NCBI RefSeq assembly: GCF_000445105.1
Contig: NZ_ATDP01000090.1
Location: 2,501 to 66,500 of the forward strand
Reading direction: 5' to 3'
From: Sphingobium lactosutens DS20
GTDB taxonomy: Bacteria; Pseudomonadota; Alphaproteobacteria; Sphingomonadales; Sphingomonadaceae
Length of the DNA stretch: 64,000 bases
Part shown: piece by piece, positions 19,536-29,270 of the stretch
Layout of the letters: each line of letters starts with the position of its first letter
How positions within the stretch are numbered: position 1 is the stretch's first letter
Notes under the pieces: generated by a model
Told to the model about the DNA's origin: nothing
Databases searched by the model: none
The model's input: only the letters and a program-made list of their open reading frames with translations
Program-made: the position numbers and the translations under genes

Positions 19536-21116
19536 TCAGGCGTCCTTCCCGCCCGGCGTCGGCGCGCCCGGCAGCGGCGGCACGGGCTGAGGCGGGACGG
19601 CGGCGTCATCCTCCGCCACGTCGACGATGCCCCGACCCACATGGCTGCGGTTCCGGCTATAGGCAAAATAGACGATGAGGCCGACCGTGGCCCAGGCCAC
19701 GAACATCAGCTTGGTGTCGCTGCCCAGGCTCCAGAACAGATACATGCAGCCGATGATGGCGATTGGCGCCGTGACCATGATGGCCGGCGTGCGGAACGGG
19801 CGCTTGCGCGTCGGATCGGTCCGGCGCAGCACGATCACCGCGATCGACACGGCGGCAAAGGCGAAGAGCGTGCCCGAATTGGAGATGTCCGCCAGGATGC
19901 CGACCGGGAAGAAGGCGGCGAACAGCGCGACGAAGATGCCGGTCAGGATGGTGATGACATGCGGCGTCTTGTAGACCGGATGCACTTTCGAGAAAAAGTC
20001 GGGCAGCAGGCCGTCGCGGCTCATGACGAAGAAGATGCGGGTCTGGCCGAACATCATCATCAGGATGACCGAGGGCAGCGCCAGGCCGGCGGCGAGGCCG
20101 AGCAGATTGCCGATCTGGGGCCAGCCGATTTCGCGCAGGGTCCAGGCCAGCGCTTCCTTCGAGCAGGTGACAGCTTCCGTCCCGGCCTTCGCCAGCGCGG
20201 CGCACTGCGCGGACAATTCGGTGGAGCCGGGCGCCAGCGCGATGCCGCCCTGCGCGATCGGGATATTGCCGGCCGTGACGGGCTGCGCGCCCACCGTGCC
20301 GATGACGCCGGCGGCGACCAGCATGTAGAAGATGGTGCAGATGGCGAGCGAACCGATGAGGCCGATCGGCATGTTGCGCTGAGGGTTCTTGGTTTCTTCC
20401 GCCGCCGTCGACACGGCGTCGAAGCCGACATAGGCGAAGAAGATCGAGGCAGCCGCCGCGGAAATGCCGGCAAAGCCCAAGGGCGCGAAGGGCGAGAAGC
20501 CGTCCATGTTCATGACCGGTACCGACAATATGATGAACAGCGTCAGCGCCGCCACCTTGATGGCGACCAGCACGGCGTTGACGGTCGCGCTTTCCTTGGT
20601 CCCGATGACGAGCAGCCAGGTGACGAGCGCGGCGATCAGCATGGCAGGCAGGTTGACGACGCCGCCATCATAGGGGCCGCGCGTCAGGAAATTGGGTATG
20701 TCCATGTGGAACGTATGTTCGATAAGGCCGACGACATAGCCCGACCAGCCCACCGACACGGCGCCGGCCGCGACCGCATATTCCAGGATCAGCGCCCAGC
20801 CGACCATCCAGGCGATCAGTTCCCCCATCACCGCATAGCTGTAGGTATAGGCGGAGCCCGACACCGGGACCATCGCGGCCATTTCAGCATAGCAGAGCGC
20901 CGCCACGGCGCAGACGAAGCCGGCGATGACGAAGGAGAGCATCATGCCCGGTCCCGCCTTTTGCGCGGCTTCGGCGGTCAGCACGAAAATGCCCGTGCCG
21001 ATGACCGCGCCGATGCCCAGCATGGTGAGCTGGAACGCACCCAGCGATCGATGCAGTGATTTCTTTTCCGCTGTCGCCAATATGGCGTCGAGAGGCTTTA
21101 CGCGCCCGAATATCAT
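19536..21116 (-). CDS. APC superfamily amino acid permease (CAT-like)
   Basis: The 526-residue protein has about 12-14 hydrophobic segments. TM1 carries IGAVIGTGIFVLTA, the substrate-binding glycines of APC permeases; later it has FFAYVGFDAVSTAAEE and AGLALPSVILMMM. It resembles cationic amino acid transporters (YfnA-like), importing amino acids by proton coupling. The C-terminal tail is Pro-rich (PPQPVPPLPG). The start ATG 21116 follows AGAGGTC. It diverges from pgeF. Confidence 0.85.
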   Translation of the reverse strand: MIFGRVKPLDAILATAEKKSLHRSLGAFQLTMLGIGAVIGTGIFVLTAEAAQKAGPGMMLSFVIAGFVCAVAALCYAEMAAMVPVSGSAYTYSYAVMGELIAWMVGWALILEYAVAAGAVSVGWSGYVVGLIEHTFHMDIPNFLTRGPYDGGVVNLPAMLIAALVTWLLVIGTKESATVNAVLVAIKVAALTLFIILSVPVMNMDGFSPFAPLGFAGISAAAASIFFAYVGFDAVSTAAEETKNPQRNMPIGLIGSLAICTIFYMLVAAGVIGTVGAQPVTAGNIPIAQGGIALAPGSTELSAQCAALAKAGTEAVTCSKEALAWTLREIGWPQIGNLLGLAAGLALPSVILMMMFGQTRIFFVMSRDGLLPDFFSKVHPVYKTPHVITILTGIFVALFAAFFPVGILADISNSGTLFAFAAVSIAVIVLRRTDPTRKRPFRTPAIMVTAPIAIIGCMYLFWSLGSDTKLMFVAWATVGLIVYFAYSRNRSHVGRGIVDVAEDDAAVPPQPVPPLPGAPTPGGKDA

Positions 21117-21249
21117 GAAGACCTCTATTCCCTTAGCCCGGCACGCCACCGGACGCACCCCTTTTGCTTATGGGGAGGGCAGACTATCGCCTAATCCGCT
21201 GCGCGCAAGTATGTTGCGCGGTCATGACATGAAAGGGACAAGGGTCGCC

Positions 21250-22011
21250 ATGGTTGAACTGGTAAAGGCGCATTTGCTGGACGCCGTGCCGCACGGCTTT
21301 GCCGGCCGGCGCGGGGGCGTGTCTCAAGGGCTATATGCTGGTCTGAATGTCGGGCTGGGATCGGACGATGACCGCGACGCGATTTTCCGCAACCGGGACC
21401 TGGCGCGCGACGCCGTCCTGCCGGGCGCGGCGCTGGTCACGGTGCGGCAGGTGCATTCGGCGCGCGTCGAGACGGTGACGGCGCCTTTTGCCATGGACGC
21501 CCGGCCGGAGGCGGACGCGATCGTTACCGACCGGCCGGGATTGCTGCTGGGCATATTGACCGCGGACTGCGTGCCGGTGCTGTTCGCCGATACGGCGGCA
21601 GGCGTGGTGGGGGCGGCTCATGCAGGGTGGAAGGGCGCGATTGGCGGCGTTACCGACGCGACGCTGGCGGCGATGGAGGCGCTGGGCGCAGCGCGATCGC
21701 GGATCGTCGCGGCGATCGGCCCCTGCATCGGCCGCGCATCCTACGAGGTGACGGAGGATTTCGCGCGACGGTTCGAGGAGGAGGATGCAGACAATGCGCG
21801 CTTCTTTTCCGCAGGACGGCCAGGGCATCTGCAATTCGACATTGGCGGCTATGTCGCGGCACGACTGGCCGGAGCGGGCGTCGAGCGGGTCGCGGTGCTG
21901 GACGAGGATACCTATAGCCAGCCCGAGCGCTTCTTCAGCTATCGCCGCGCCTGTCACCGGGGCGAGCCGGGCTATGGGCGGCAGATGTCGATGATCGGAC
22001 TGCCGGGCTGA
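21250..22011 (+). CDS. pgeF: peptidoglycan editing factor PgeF (YfiH/laccase-domain)
   Basis: The 253-residue protein carries the three metal-ligand motifs of the family: VRQVHSARV, ILTADCVPVLF and AAHAGWKGAIGG, supplying His, Cys and His for the active site. Members act on muropeptide-side mistakes in peptidoglycan precursors and/or as purine nucleoside phosphorylases. Start ATG 21250 follows AAAGGGACAAGGG; in-frame ATGs at 21211 and 21229 are possible. Divergent from the APC permease. Confidence 0.88.
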   Translation: MVELVKAHLLDAVPHGFAGRRGGVSQGLYAGLNVGLGSDDDRDAIFRNRDLARDAVLPGAALVTVRQVHSARVETVTAPFAMDARPEADAIVTDRPGLLLGILTADCVPVLFADTAAGVVGAAHAGWKGAIGGVTDATLAAMEALGAARSRIVAAIGPCIGRASYEVTEDFARRFEEEDADNARFFSAGRPGHLQFDIGGYVAARLAGAGVERVAVLDEDTYSQPERFFSYRRACHRGEPGYGRQMSMIGLPG

Positions 22012-22018
22012 AGCCGGA

Positions 22019-22906
22019 TCAGGGCGCGAGCGGGGAGGTTTGCGCGACGGGCGCGCCTTCGCTGCTGCGCAAGGTTCGCGGCTCCAGGATCGCCGCCGTT
22101 TCGATGAGGTCGAGCGCGCGGCGCGCCTCCATGTAGCGGCGGGCCATCTGCACCCATTTTTCCGCGACCGACCGGCCGGGCATATGTTCGACCTGCGCCA
22201 GCGCCGCGCTGACCCGGCCGCCGTCGAGATAGCGCATGGCGCGATCATAGGCGGCTTCGGGCCGGGGCGAGGGGGCATCGGCCTTGCGGATGGTGACAAG
22301 CTCGCGCGCTTCATGTTCCAGCGCGTCCCACCAGCTGGCGCTGGCCGGCGGCTTGACCAGCGCGTCGCCGATATTGGCAAGGCCCGCGCGCAGATCGGCA
22401 AGCGTCACCGGCTCGCGCGCCGCGTTGATGATGGTGGCGACGGCGCGTGGCTGGGCCTGACCGAAGCGTAGCCGCAACTGCCCCTCAATATAGCCAAGCG
22501 GTCCGCCATTATCGAGCGCGCGCCGCGCGGCGAAGGCGACCAGCAGCCCTTCTGCGCGGGCGGCGTTGGCGGATGCGGCCTGCGCTTCCACGGTGATGCG
22601 GGTCAGCCTTTCTTCGAGCTGCACGACGCGCCCATCCAGCACCTGCGCCGTATCGGCGGAAAGCGGGCGCGGGGTGGCGGCCGGCCGATTGGCGCGGGGC
22701 GTAGGCGTGGCGGTTTTCTGGATTTGCGTGCGCCCCCAGCGGGCCTGGATCTGCGGCCAGGCCCAGACCGTCAGGCCGACACCCAGGGCAAAGCCGAGCA
22801 GGGTGAGGATCAACAGCGGCAAAAGGCTGCGCCGCCGCGCGGGCGCAGGCGGAACCGTGCCTGCATCCATGCTGTCGCCATCCATGCTGACCCGTTCGTC
22901 CGTCAT
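22019..22906 (-). CDS. mitofilin family membrane protein (COG4223-like)
   Basis: The 295-residue protein has one N-terminal TM near residues 26-50 (LLPLLILTLLGFALGVGLTVWAW region), a long periplasmic part and a coiled-coil-like stretch (VVQLEERLTRITVEAQAASANAARAEGLL). This matches the mitofilin/COG4223 proteins that follow hemD in alphaproteobacteria, thought to shape or organise the inner membrane. Function in this organism is unproved. ATG 22906 overlaps the hemD stop, so hemC, hemD and this gene form one operon. Confidence 0.75.
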   Translation of the reverse strand: MTDERVSMDGDSMDAGTVPPAPARRRSLLPLLILTLLGFALGVGLTVWAWPQIQARWGRTQIQKTATPTPRANRPAATPRPLSADTAQVLDGRVVQLEERLTRITVEAQAASANAARAEGLLVAFAARRALDNGGPLGYIEGQLRLRFGQAQPRAVATIINAAREPVTLADLRAGLANIGDALVKPPASASWWDALEHEARELVTIRKADAPSPRPEAAYDRAMRYLDGGRVSAALAQVEHMPGRSVAEKWVQMARRYMEARRALDLIETAAILEPRTLRSSEGAPVAQTSPLAP

Positions 22907-23586
22907 TGCTGCTGTCCTTCGCACAAAGCGCGGGCAAGAGCCAGCATCTCGTCATCATCGGGGCGCGGCGGGCAGGCGGCGCTGGCCCAGCCATCGCCAC
23001 AGGCGGCGAGCGCCGTGGGGCTGATCGCGATCAGGTGCAGCGCGGCGCGCCGGGATTGCGGCATCTGCGCGCCCAGTTGCTCGCCCGCGCGCGGCGAGTG
23101 AACCAAAAGGATCGCGCCCGGCGTCGCTGCCGCAATTAGCGCCGGATCGGGCGGAAGCGCGGCCATGTGATAGACGGCGATGCGGGTGATGGCGAGCGGG
23201 CCGGCGTCGATCGGCGCGACGGTCGTGCCGGCAAGATGGAGCACGCGGCGATGCCCGTCCCGCGCGATCCGCGCGGCGATGGCGCTGCCATCCCTGTCGC
23301 CGGTTATCACTGCGTTCCAGCCCGCCGCATGCAGCGCGGCGGCGGTCGCCTGGCCCACGGCATAGGTTGGCAGCGCGCGATACGCCTTCAGCGCGGGGCC
23401 GGCGCAGCGCGCGCCATTGGCGCTGGTCAGCAGCAGCGCGTCGAAATCCTGCGCCAGGGGCGCAGACCAGTCTAGCATTTCGGGCGCGAACAGCGGATGC
23501 ACCACAGGCGACAGGCCAAGCCGCCGCGCCTTCTCCGCCGTGCGATCCGCGCCGGGCTGCGGCCGCAGGATGAGGAGTGGCCTCAC
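22903..23586 (-). CDS. hemD: uroporphyrinogen-III synthase
   Basis: The 227-residue protein has the divergent HemD two-domain fold; recognisable parts are LILRPQPGADRTA at the start, LLLTSANGAR near residue 51 and YAVGQATAAAL. It closes hydroxymethylbilane with inversion of ring D to give uroporphyrinogen III. It starts with GTG overlapping the hemC stop and ends overlapping the mitofilin gene. Confidence 0.85.
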   Translation of the reverse strand: MRPLLILRPQPGADRTAEKARRLGLSPVVHPLFAPEMLDWSAPLAQDFDALLLTSANGARCAGPALKAYRALPTYAVGQATAAALHAAGWNAVITGDRDGSAIAARIARDGHRRVLHLAGTTVAPIDAGPLAITRIAVYHMAALPPDPALIAAATPGAILLVHSPRAGEQLGAQMPQSRRAALHLIAISPTALAACGDGWASAACPPRPDDDEMLALARALCEGQQQ

Positions 23587-24509
23587 GCTTCGAACAGGGC
23601 GCGCAGGGCCGGGCTGGCGCGGTCGAGCAGCGCGCGGCCCAGGGCTTCGCCCGCATCCAGGTCGCCGCGTGCCAGGCGCAGGCTCTCACTGACCGTTTCC
23701 TGCCCGTCAGGGCTTATGATTTCGGCGCGTATCGTGACATCGTCGCCATCGACCAGCGCGAGCGCGGCGATGGGCGAATGGCAGGTACCGCCCAGGCCCC
23801 GCAGCACCGCGCGCTCCATCATCACGGCATCGAACGTGTCGCGATGATTGATCGCAGCCACAGCGTCGATCACAGGCGCATTGCCGGCCAATATCTCGAT
23901 ACCCACCGCGCCCTGCGACGGGGCGGGCAGCATCGTGTCGACCGGAATGATCGTGCCGACATCCCCCTGGTCCAGCCGATCCAGCCCGGCCGCCGCCAGC
24001 AAGGTTGCATGCACCTCCCCCGCCGCGAGCTTCGCCAGCCGCGTCGCGACATTGCCCCGGAACAGCGTGATGGTGGCGTCGGGACGCAGCCGTTTGACCT
24101 GGGCGCCGCGCCGCGGCGAACTGGTGCCGACGATCGGGTTGGGGGGCAAGGCGTCGAAACTGGCCGCGCCTATCAGCTTGTCGCGCGGGTCGGCGCGCGG
24201 CAGCATCGCGGCGATATGGAATATGTCGTGCCGGACGGTTTCTACATCCTTCATGCTGTGGACGGACAGATCGGTTTCGCCGGCAACCAGCGCCCGGTCC
24301 AGTTCCTTGGTCCAGAGCGCCTTGCCCCCGATGTCCGCCAGCGCCCGGTCCTGAATGCGGTCGCCGCTAGTCTGGACGGTGACGATCTCGATCGCGTCCG
24401 CGCTCCAGCCATGCGCGGCGATCAACGCCTGCGCGGTCATGCGCGCCTGCGCCAGGGCGAGCGGCGATCCCCTGGTGCCCAGGCGCAACGGTCGATCGGT
24501 GAAAAGCAT
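23583..24509 (-). CDS. hemC: hydroxymethylbilane synthase (porphobilinogen deaminase)
   Basis: The 308-residue protein has the family hallmarks: LGTRGSPLALAQA near the start, DLSVHSMKDVE, FRGNVATRL and GLGGTCHSPIA near residue 240, in which Cys holds the dipyrromethane cofactor. It polymerises four porphobilinogens. It starts at ATG 24509 and overlaps hemD. It diverges from tsaD with a gap of about 45 nt. Confidence 0.97.
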   Translation of the reverse strand: MLFTDRPLRLGTRGSPLALAQARMTAQALIAAHGWSADAIEIVTVQTSGDRIQDRALADIGGKALWTKELDRALVAGETDLSVHSMKDVETVRHDIFHIAAMLPRADPRDKLIGAASFDALPPNPIVGTSSPRRGAQVKRLRPDATITLFRGNVATRLAKLAAGEVHATLLAAAGLDRLDQGDVGTIIPVDTMLPAPSQGAVGIEILAGNAPVIDAVAAINHRDTFDAVMMERAVLRGLGGTCHSPIAALALVDGDDVTIRAEIISPDGQETVSESLRLARGDLDAGEALGRALLDRASPALRALFEA

Positions 24510-24553
24510 ATCCGGCTTGCTCTAATGACCAGCGGCATTAGATGGAAGCGGCA

Positions 24554-25588
24554 ATGACCATCATTCTCGGCCTGGAATCGAGCTGCGATGAAACCGCGGC
24601 CGCGTTGGTGAGCGCCGACGGGCAGATTCTCGCGCATCGCCTGGCGACCCAGGAGGAGGTGCATCGCCCCTATGGCGGCGTCGTGCCCGAAATCGCCGCC
24701 CGCGCCCATGTCGAGGCGCTCAGCCCCCTGATCGAAGCGGCGCTGGCCGACGCGAAGATGAGCCTGAACGACGTGGACGTGATCGCCGCGACTGCTGGGC
24801 CAGGCCTGATCGGCGGCGTCATGGTCGGCCTTGTCACCGGCAAGGCGCTGGCCCATGCGGCGGGCAAGCCGCTGGTCGCGGTCAATCATCTGGAGGGCCA
24901 TGCGCTTTCGCCCCGACTGGCCGACCGGACGCTGCAATTTCCCTATCTGCTGCTGCTGGTGTCGGGCGGCCATTGCCAGTTGCTCAAGGTCAAGGGGCCG
25001 GGCGACTATGCGCGGCTTGCCACGACGATCGACGACGCGGCGGGGGAGGCCTTCGACAAGACGGCTAAGCTGCTGGGCCTTGGCTATCCGGGCGGGCCGC
25101 TGGTGGAAAAGGCAGCGGCAGGGGGCAATCCCAACGCCGTCCCCCTGCCCCGGCCGCTGGTTGGCACGGCGGAACCGCATTTTTCCTTCGCGGGCCTCAA
25201 AAGCGCGGTGATGCGGGCGGTTCAGTCCGGCCACTATGCGACCGAAGATATCGCGGCATCGTTCCAGCAGGCCGTGATCGACTGTCTGGTTGACCGGACG
25301 CGCCGGGCGCTGGGCGGCAGCGCTAGCGTCACCGCGCTGGTCGTTGCGGGCGGGGTGGCGGCAAACCAGCCGATCCGCACCGCTCTTGAACGACTGGCCG
25401 CCGATCATGACCTGCCCTTCGTCGCGCCGCCGCTGTGGCTGTGCACCGACAATGCGGCGATGATCGCCTGGGCGGGCGCGGAGCGCTACGCCGCTGGGCT
25501 GGTCGACGATCTGAGCGTTCCCGCACGGCCGCGCTGGCCGCTCGACCCGGCGGCCGAAAAAGCGCGCGGCGCCGGTGTCAAGGCATGA
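24554..25588 (+). CDS. tsaD: tRNA N6-adenosine threonylcarbamoyltransferase
   Basis: The 344-residue protein has the Kae1/TsaD signature: [14 protein letters not shown] near the start, [10 protein letters not shown], the metal-binding HLEGHALSP, and [10 protein letters not shown]. It makes the t6A modification on ANN-reading tRNAs with TsaB/C/E. The start at 24554 follows GGAAG; an ATG at 24542 would add four residues. It is followed by gpsA with a 13-nt gap. Confidence 0.97.
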   Translation: MTIILGLESSCDETAAALVSADGQILAHRLATQEEVHRPYGGVVPEIAARAHVEALSPLIEAALADAKMSLNDVDVIAATAGPGLIGGVMVGLVTGKALAHAAGKPLVAVNHLEGHALSPRLADRTLQFPYLLLLVSGGHCQLLKVKGPGDYARLATTIDDAAGEAFDKTAKLLGLGYPGGPLVEKAAAGGNPNAVPLPRPLVGTAEPHFSFAGLKSAVMRAVQSGHYATEDIAASFQQAVIDCLVDRTRRALGGSASVTALVVAGGVAANQPIRTALERLAADHDLPFVAPPLWLCTDNAAMIAWAGAERYAAGLVDDLSVPARPRWPLDPAAEKARGAGVKA

Positions 25589-25601
25589 GGGGCGTGAAAG
25601 C

Positions 25602-26573
25602 ATGAGGGCGGGAGTCATTGGCGCGGGCGCATGGGGCACGGCGCTGGCGCAATTGCTGGCCAGCGATGGGCAGCAGGTGATGCTGTGGGCGCTGGAAGCG
25701 GACGTGGTCGACGCGATCAACGCCAGCCATCAAAATCCGCTCTACCTCGCCAATATCCCCCTATCCCCTTCGATCCACGCGACTGGTTCGATGAGCGACC
25801 TGTCCGCCTGCGAGATGCTGCTGGTGGTCAGCCCGGCGCAGCATCTGCGCGCCGTGGTGGCGCAGGCCCCTACGGGCGTGCCGCTGGTCCTCTGCTCCAA
25901 GGGCATCGAGGCGGGCAGCAGTCTGCTGATGTCGGAAGTGGCGGCGCAGGCGCAGCCGGAGTCGCCGATCGCGGTTCTGTCCGGTCCGACCTTTGCCCAT
26001 GAAGTGGCGAAGGGGTTGCCGACCGCCGTCACGCTGGCGTGTGAGGACAAGGCGCTGGGCCAGCGGCTCGCCGCGCGGATCGCGCGGCCCTCCTTCCGCC
26101 CCTATCTGTCCGACGATGTGATCGGCGCGGAAATTGGCGGCGCGGTCAAGAATGTGCTGGCCATCGCCTGCGGCGTTGCGGAGGGGGCGGGGCTTGGCCT
26201 CAACGCCCGCGCGGCGCTGATTTCCCGGGGCTTTGCCGAAATGACCCGCTTTGGCCTGGCGCGTGGCGCCCGCGCCGAAACGCTGGGGGGCTTGTCGGGG
26301 CTGGGCGATCTGGTGCTGACCTGCTCGTCGACCAACTCGCGCAACTTCTCGCTTGGCAAGGGGCTGGGCGAGGGCGCGCATGCGGCAGAGCTATTGTCCA
26401 ACCGCCGCACCGTGGCCGAAGGGGCGCATACCGCCCCGGTGCTGCGCGATGCGGCGCGCGCGGCCGGGGTCGAAATGCCGGTGGTGGAGGCGGTCTGCGC
26501 CCTGCTGGCCGATGCCGCGCCGCTGGCCGATGTGATCGACGCGCTGCTTGCGCGCCCGTTGCGACCCGAATAA
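25602..26573 (+). CDS. gpsA: glycerol-3-phosphate dehydrogenase [NAD(P)+]
   Basis: The 323-residue enzyme has the Rossmann loop GAGAWGTALA near the N-terminus, SKGIE and VLSGPTFAHEVA in the middle, and AEIGGAVKNVLAIACG with the catalytic lysine. It makes sn-glycerol-3-phosphate for phospholipids. Start ATG 25602; GTG at 25575 would add nine residues and overlap tsaD. tsaD-gpsA neighbours are common in this group. Confidence 0.96.
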   Translation: MRAGVIGAGAWGTALAQLLASDGQQVMLWALEADVVDAINASHQNPLYLANIPLSPSIHATGSMSDLSACEMLLVVSPAQHLRAVVAQAPTGVPLVLCSKGIEAGSSLLMSEVAAQAQPESPIAVLSGPTFAHEVAKGLPTAVTLACEDKALGQRLAARIARPSFRPYLSDDVIGAEIGGAVKNVLAIACGVAEGAGLGLNARAALISRGFAEMTRFGLARGARAETLGGLSGLGDLVLTCSSTNSRNFSLGKGLGEGAHAAELLSNRRTVAEGAHTAPVLRDAARAAGVEMPVVEAVCALLADAAPLADVIDALLARPLRPE

Positions 26574-26604
26574 ACCGCCCCGTGCCCACATCCTTTTCCC
26601 TGTC

Positions 26605-28125
26605 ATGACACCGGCCGAACCGCCGCTGACCGCGACCGACCGGTCCCTGCCCGATGATCGGGACGATATCGCCGCGCTGGCGAAGGGCGGGCGGACGAAT
26701 ATCTTTGGCTTCCTGCTGCGGCTGGCGGCGCGGCTTCCTTTCCTGTTCATCGCGGGGCGCTGGTATGGCGCGGATGCGTTGGGCCGCTTCGCCTATGCCG
26801 TGCTGGTGGTGGAATTCATCGCCCAGATCGCGACGCTGGGCCTCAAGCGCGGCCTCGCCGGGGCGCTCGCCCAGACCGAGCGGCCGCATAATCATGTCGT
26901 CGCCGATGCGATGCTGGTGACGTTGCTGGCGTCGTTGCTGGGCGCGGCGATCCTGATCGCATTTCCGCAGGCGATGTTCCCCAACAGCAGCATCAACGGG
27001 CTCGATCGGCTGCTGGCGCTGGTGGTGATCGGGGTTGCGGGGTCTGACGTGGCGCTGGCCGCCTGCGCCTATCGGTTCGATATTGGCGCGACCGTGCGGG
27101 CGCGGTCGATCATCGAGCCCTGGGCGATCAGCATCGGCGCCTTTGCCTTTGCCTTTTATTCGACGCGCGACGGGCTGATCCTCTCCTATGCCGTGTCGAT
27201 GATCGCGGCGCTCGCCGCCTCGCTCCTGCCGCTGATGCGCCATTATGGCCTGCCGCGCGGCTGGCGGCCCGATGGCGGGCGGCTATGGCGGCTGGCGCGG
27301 CGCAATCTGCCGCTGGCGGCGGCCGATGGCGTCGAATGGGGATCGCGCCGGCTGGACATGGCGATATTGGGTCTGTTCGTCAGCCCGGCGGTGATCGGGG
27401 TCTATTATGTGGCGCAGCAGGTCGCGTCGCTGCCGCAGAAGCTCAAAACCAGTTTCGACCCGATCCTTGGGCCGGTCATCACCCGCAATCTGGCGGAAAA
27501 CAACCTGGCCGCCATCGCCAAGCAGGTGAGCCAGGTCGGTTTCTGGATCATCGCGGCGCAGGCGGGGATCGCGCTGGCGCTGGGCATTCCGGGCGAAGCG
27601 GTGATGGGGCTGGTGGGGCCGCATTTCGTCGGGGGGACCGGCGCGCTCGCCTTCCTGCTGCTGGCCGAAGTCGTGGCGGCGACGGCGGTGGTGAGCGAAT
27701 CGGCGCTGGTCTATATCGCCCGGCACCGCAACCTCATGATTTCGCTGGTGATGATCGGGTGCCAGGCGGCGCTGAGCTTCGCGCTTATTCTGCTCGCCCG
27801 GCAGATGGAACTGCCGGGCCTGTGGGTGGCGGCCGCGCCTGCGCTGGCGCTCTGCCTGGCGCTGGCGCTGGGGGCGCTGGTGAAGGCGCGGCTGCTTTCG
27901 CGGCTGCTAGGTGCGCCGATCAATGCCTGGCGCTGGCCGCTGCTGAGCGCGGCGGGTGTCGCTTGTATCGTGGGCGCGGGGTTCGTTGCGCTGCCGGCGC
28001 GGTTCGAATGGGTCGAACTGGCGGTCGGCGTCTGGGCAATATTGGGGGCTTATGCGCTGGTCATCTGGCGCTGGGGCTTCGGACCCGATGACCGCGCGCT
28101 GTTCCGCAAGCAGAAGGCGGGCTGA
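26605..28125 (+). CDS. oligosaccharide flippase family protein (MOP/Wzx-like)
   Basis: The 506-residue protein has about 12-14 hydrophobic segments and the Wzx-like helix block FLLRLAARLPFLFIAGRWYGADALGRFAY near residues 37-65. Members move lipid-linked oligosaccharides across the inner membrane. The start ATG 26605 follows about 30 nt after gpsA. No glycosyltransferases adjoin it, so its substrate is unknown; the glycan-type genes at 34-38 kb lie on the other strand. Confidence 0.75.
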   Translation: MTPAEPPLTATDRSLPDDRDDIAALAKGGRTNIFGFLLRLAARLPFLFIAGRWYGADALGRFAYAVLVVEFIAQIATLGLKRGLAGALAQTERPHNHVVADAMLVTLLASLLGAAILIAFPQAMFPNSSINGLDRLLALVVIGVAGSDVALAACAYRFDIGATVRARSIIEPWAISIGAFAFAFYSTRDGLILSYAVSMIAALAASLLPLMRHYGLPRGWRPDGGRLWRLARRNLPLAAADGVEWGSRRLDMAILGLFVSPAVIGVYYVAQQVASLPQKLKTSFDPILGPVITRNLAENNLAAIAKQVSQVGFWIIAAQAGIALALGIPGEAVMGLVGPHFVGGTGALAFLLLAEVVAATAVVSESALVYIARHRNLMISLVMIGCQAALSFALILLARQMELPGLWVAAAPALALCLALALGALVKARLLSRLLGAPINAWRWPLLSAAGVACIVGAGFVALPARFEWVELAVGVWAILGAYALVIWRWGFGPDDRALFRKQKAG

Positions 28126-28161
28126 GCCGGGGGCCCAGCCGCGCCTTCCGGCCCTGCGCGG

Positions 28162-29163
28162 TCAGGCGAACAGCTGGTCGCGGATCACCACAAGATCGGC
28201 TTCGGGCCGTGCGCCCCAGTGGGAAATCACTTCGGCCGCCGCCGCTGCGCCCAGCCTCAGGCAATCGGCAACGTCGCGTCCTTCGATATGGGCGGCGAGG
28301 AAGCCGGCGGCGAACAGGTCGCCCGCGCCGGTCGTGTCGATGATCTGGCTGACAGGCGCGGCGGGCGCTTCGTAGCGCACGCCATCGACCACCGCCACCG
28401 CGCCCTTTTCGCTGCGGGTCGACACCAGCACCGGCACCTTGTCGGCGAAGCGGGCGAGCGCCGCGTCGAAATCATCCACTTGGCCCAGCGACTGGATTTC
28501 GCCCTCGTTGGAAAAGAGGATGTCGATCAGCCCCTGGTCGATGAGGTCGATGAAGTCGGCGCGATGCCGGTCGATGACGAAATTGTCCGACAAGGTGAAG
28601 GCAACCTTGCGGCCCGCGCCGCGCGCCGCGTCGATCGCCGCCCGCATTGCCGCGCGGGGCTGTTCGGGGTCCCACAAATAGCCTTCGAGATAGAGGATGC
28701 CGGCCGAGCGGATCATGTCGAGGTCGAGCGCGGCTTCCGGCAGGAATTGCGACGCGCCCAGAAAGGTGTTCATCGTGCGCTGCGCGTCGGGCGTCACCAG
28801 GATGAGGCAACGGGCGGTGGGCACGTCGCCCTGCATCGCGGGCGTGTCGAACCGGATGCCCAGCGCATGGACGTCATGCGCGAAGACGTCGCCCAGCTGA
28901 TCGTCATTGACCTGGCCGATGAAGCCGCATTTTTTCCCCAGCGCAGCCAGGCCCGCCAGCGTGTTGGCGGCCGACCCGCCGCTGATTTCCTTGGCTTGGG
29001 GCATGTCGGCATAGAGGCTTTCGGCCATGGCGGCGTCGATCAGCTGCATGCCGCCCTTGGTCAGCGCATGCTGCGCCAGAAAGGCGTCGTCGCTGCGGGC
29101 GAGAACATCGACAATGGCGTTGCCGATGGCGACGACGTCGAGCGTGGGGGCGGAAGCGGTCAC
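28162..29163 (-). CDS. adenosine kinase-like PfkB family sugar kinase
   Basis: The 333-residue PfkB protein has VVAIGNAIVDVLAR near the start, SGGSAANTLAGLA (substrate-binding glycines) and DTTGAGDLFAAGFL near residue 282 with the catalytic Asp. It phosphorylates adenosine or a related nucleoside/sugar. It starts with GTG at 29163 after AAGGATATTGC. It diverges from the EI24 gene. Confidence 0.88.
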   Translation of the reverse strand: MTASAPTLDVVAIGNAIVDVLARSDDAFLAQHALTKGGMQLIDAAMAESLYADMPQAKEISGGSAANTLAGLAALGKKCGFIGQVNDDQLGDVFAHDVHALGIRFDTPAMQGDVPTARCLILVTPDAQRTMNTFLGASQFLPEAALDLDMIRSAGILYLEGYLWDPEQPRAAMRAAIDAARGAGRKVAFTLSDNFVIDRHRADFIDLIDQGLIDILFSNEGEIQSLGQVDDFDAALARFADKVPVLVSTRSEKGAVAVVDGVRYEAPAAPVSQIIDTTGAGDLFAAGFLAAHIEGRDVADCLRLGAAAAAEVISHWGARPEADLVVIRDQLFA

Positions 29164-29270
29164 GCAATATCCTTATGCTGGTAATAAAATTGCGCCGTCT
29201 CTACCGGGCCGGCGGCGCGGGTGCAACGGCGCTGATTGACGGCGGGGCCGGGCAGGCGGATAGCAGGCCC

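Noticed and set aside
19641..21059. 472-residue plus-strand frame opposite the APC permease
   Set aside because: A shadow of a GC-rich gene in another frame: charged, low-complexity and without any domain.
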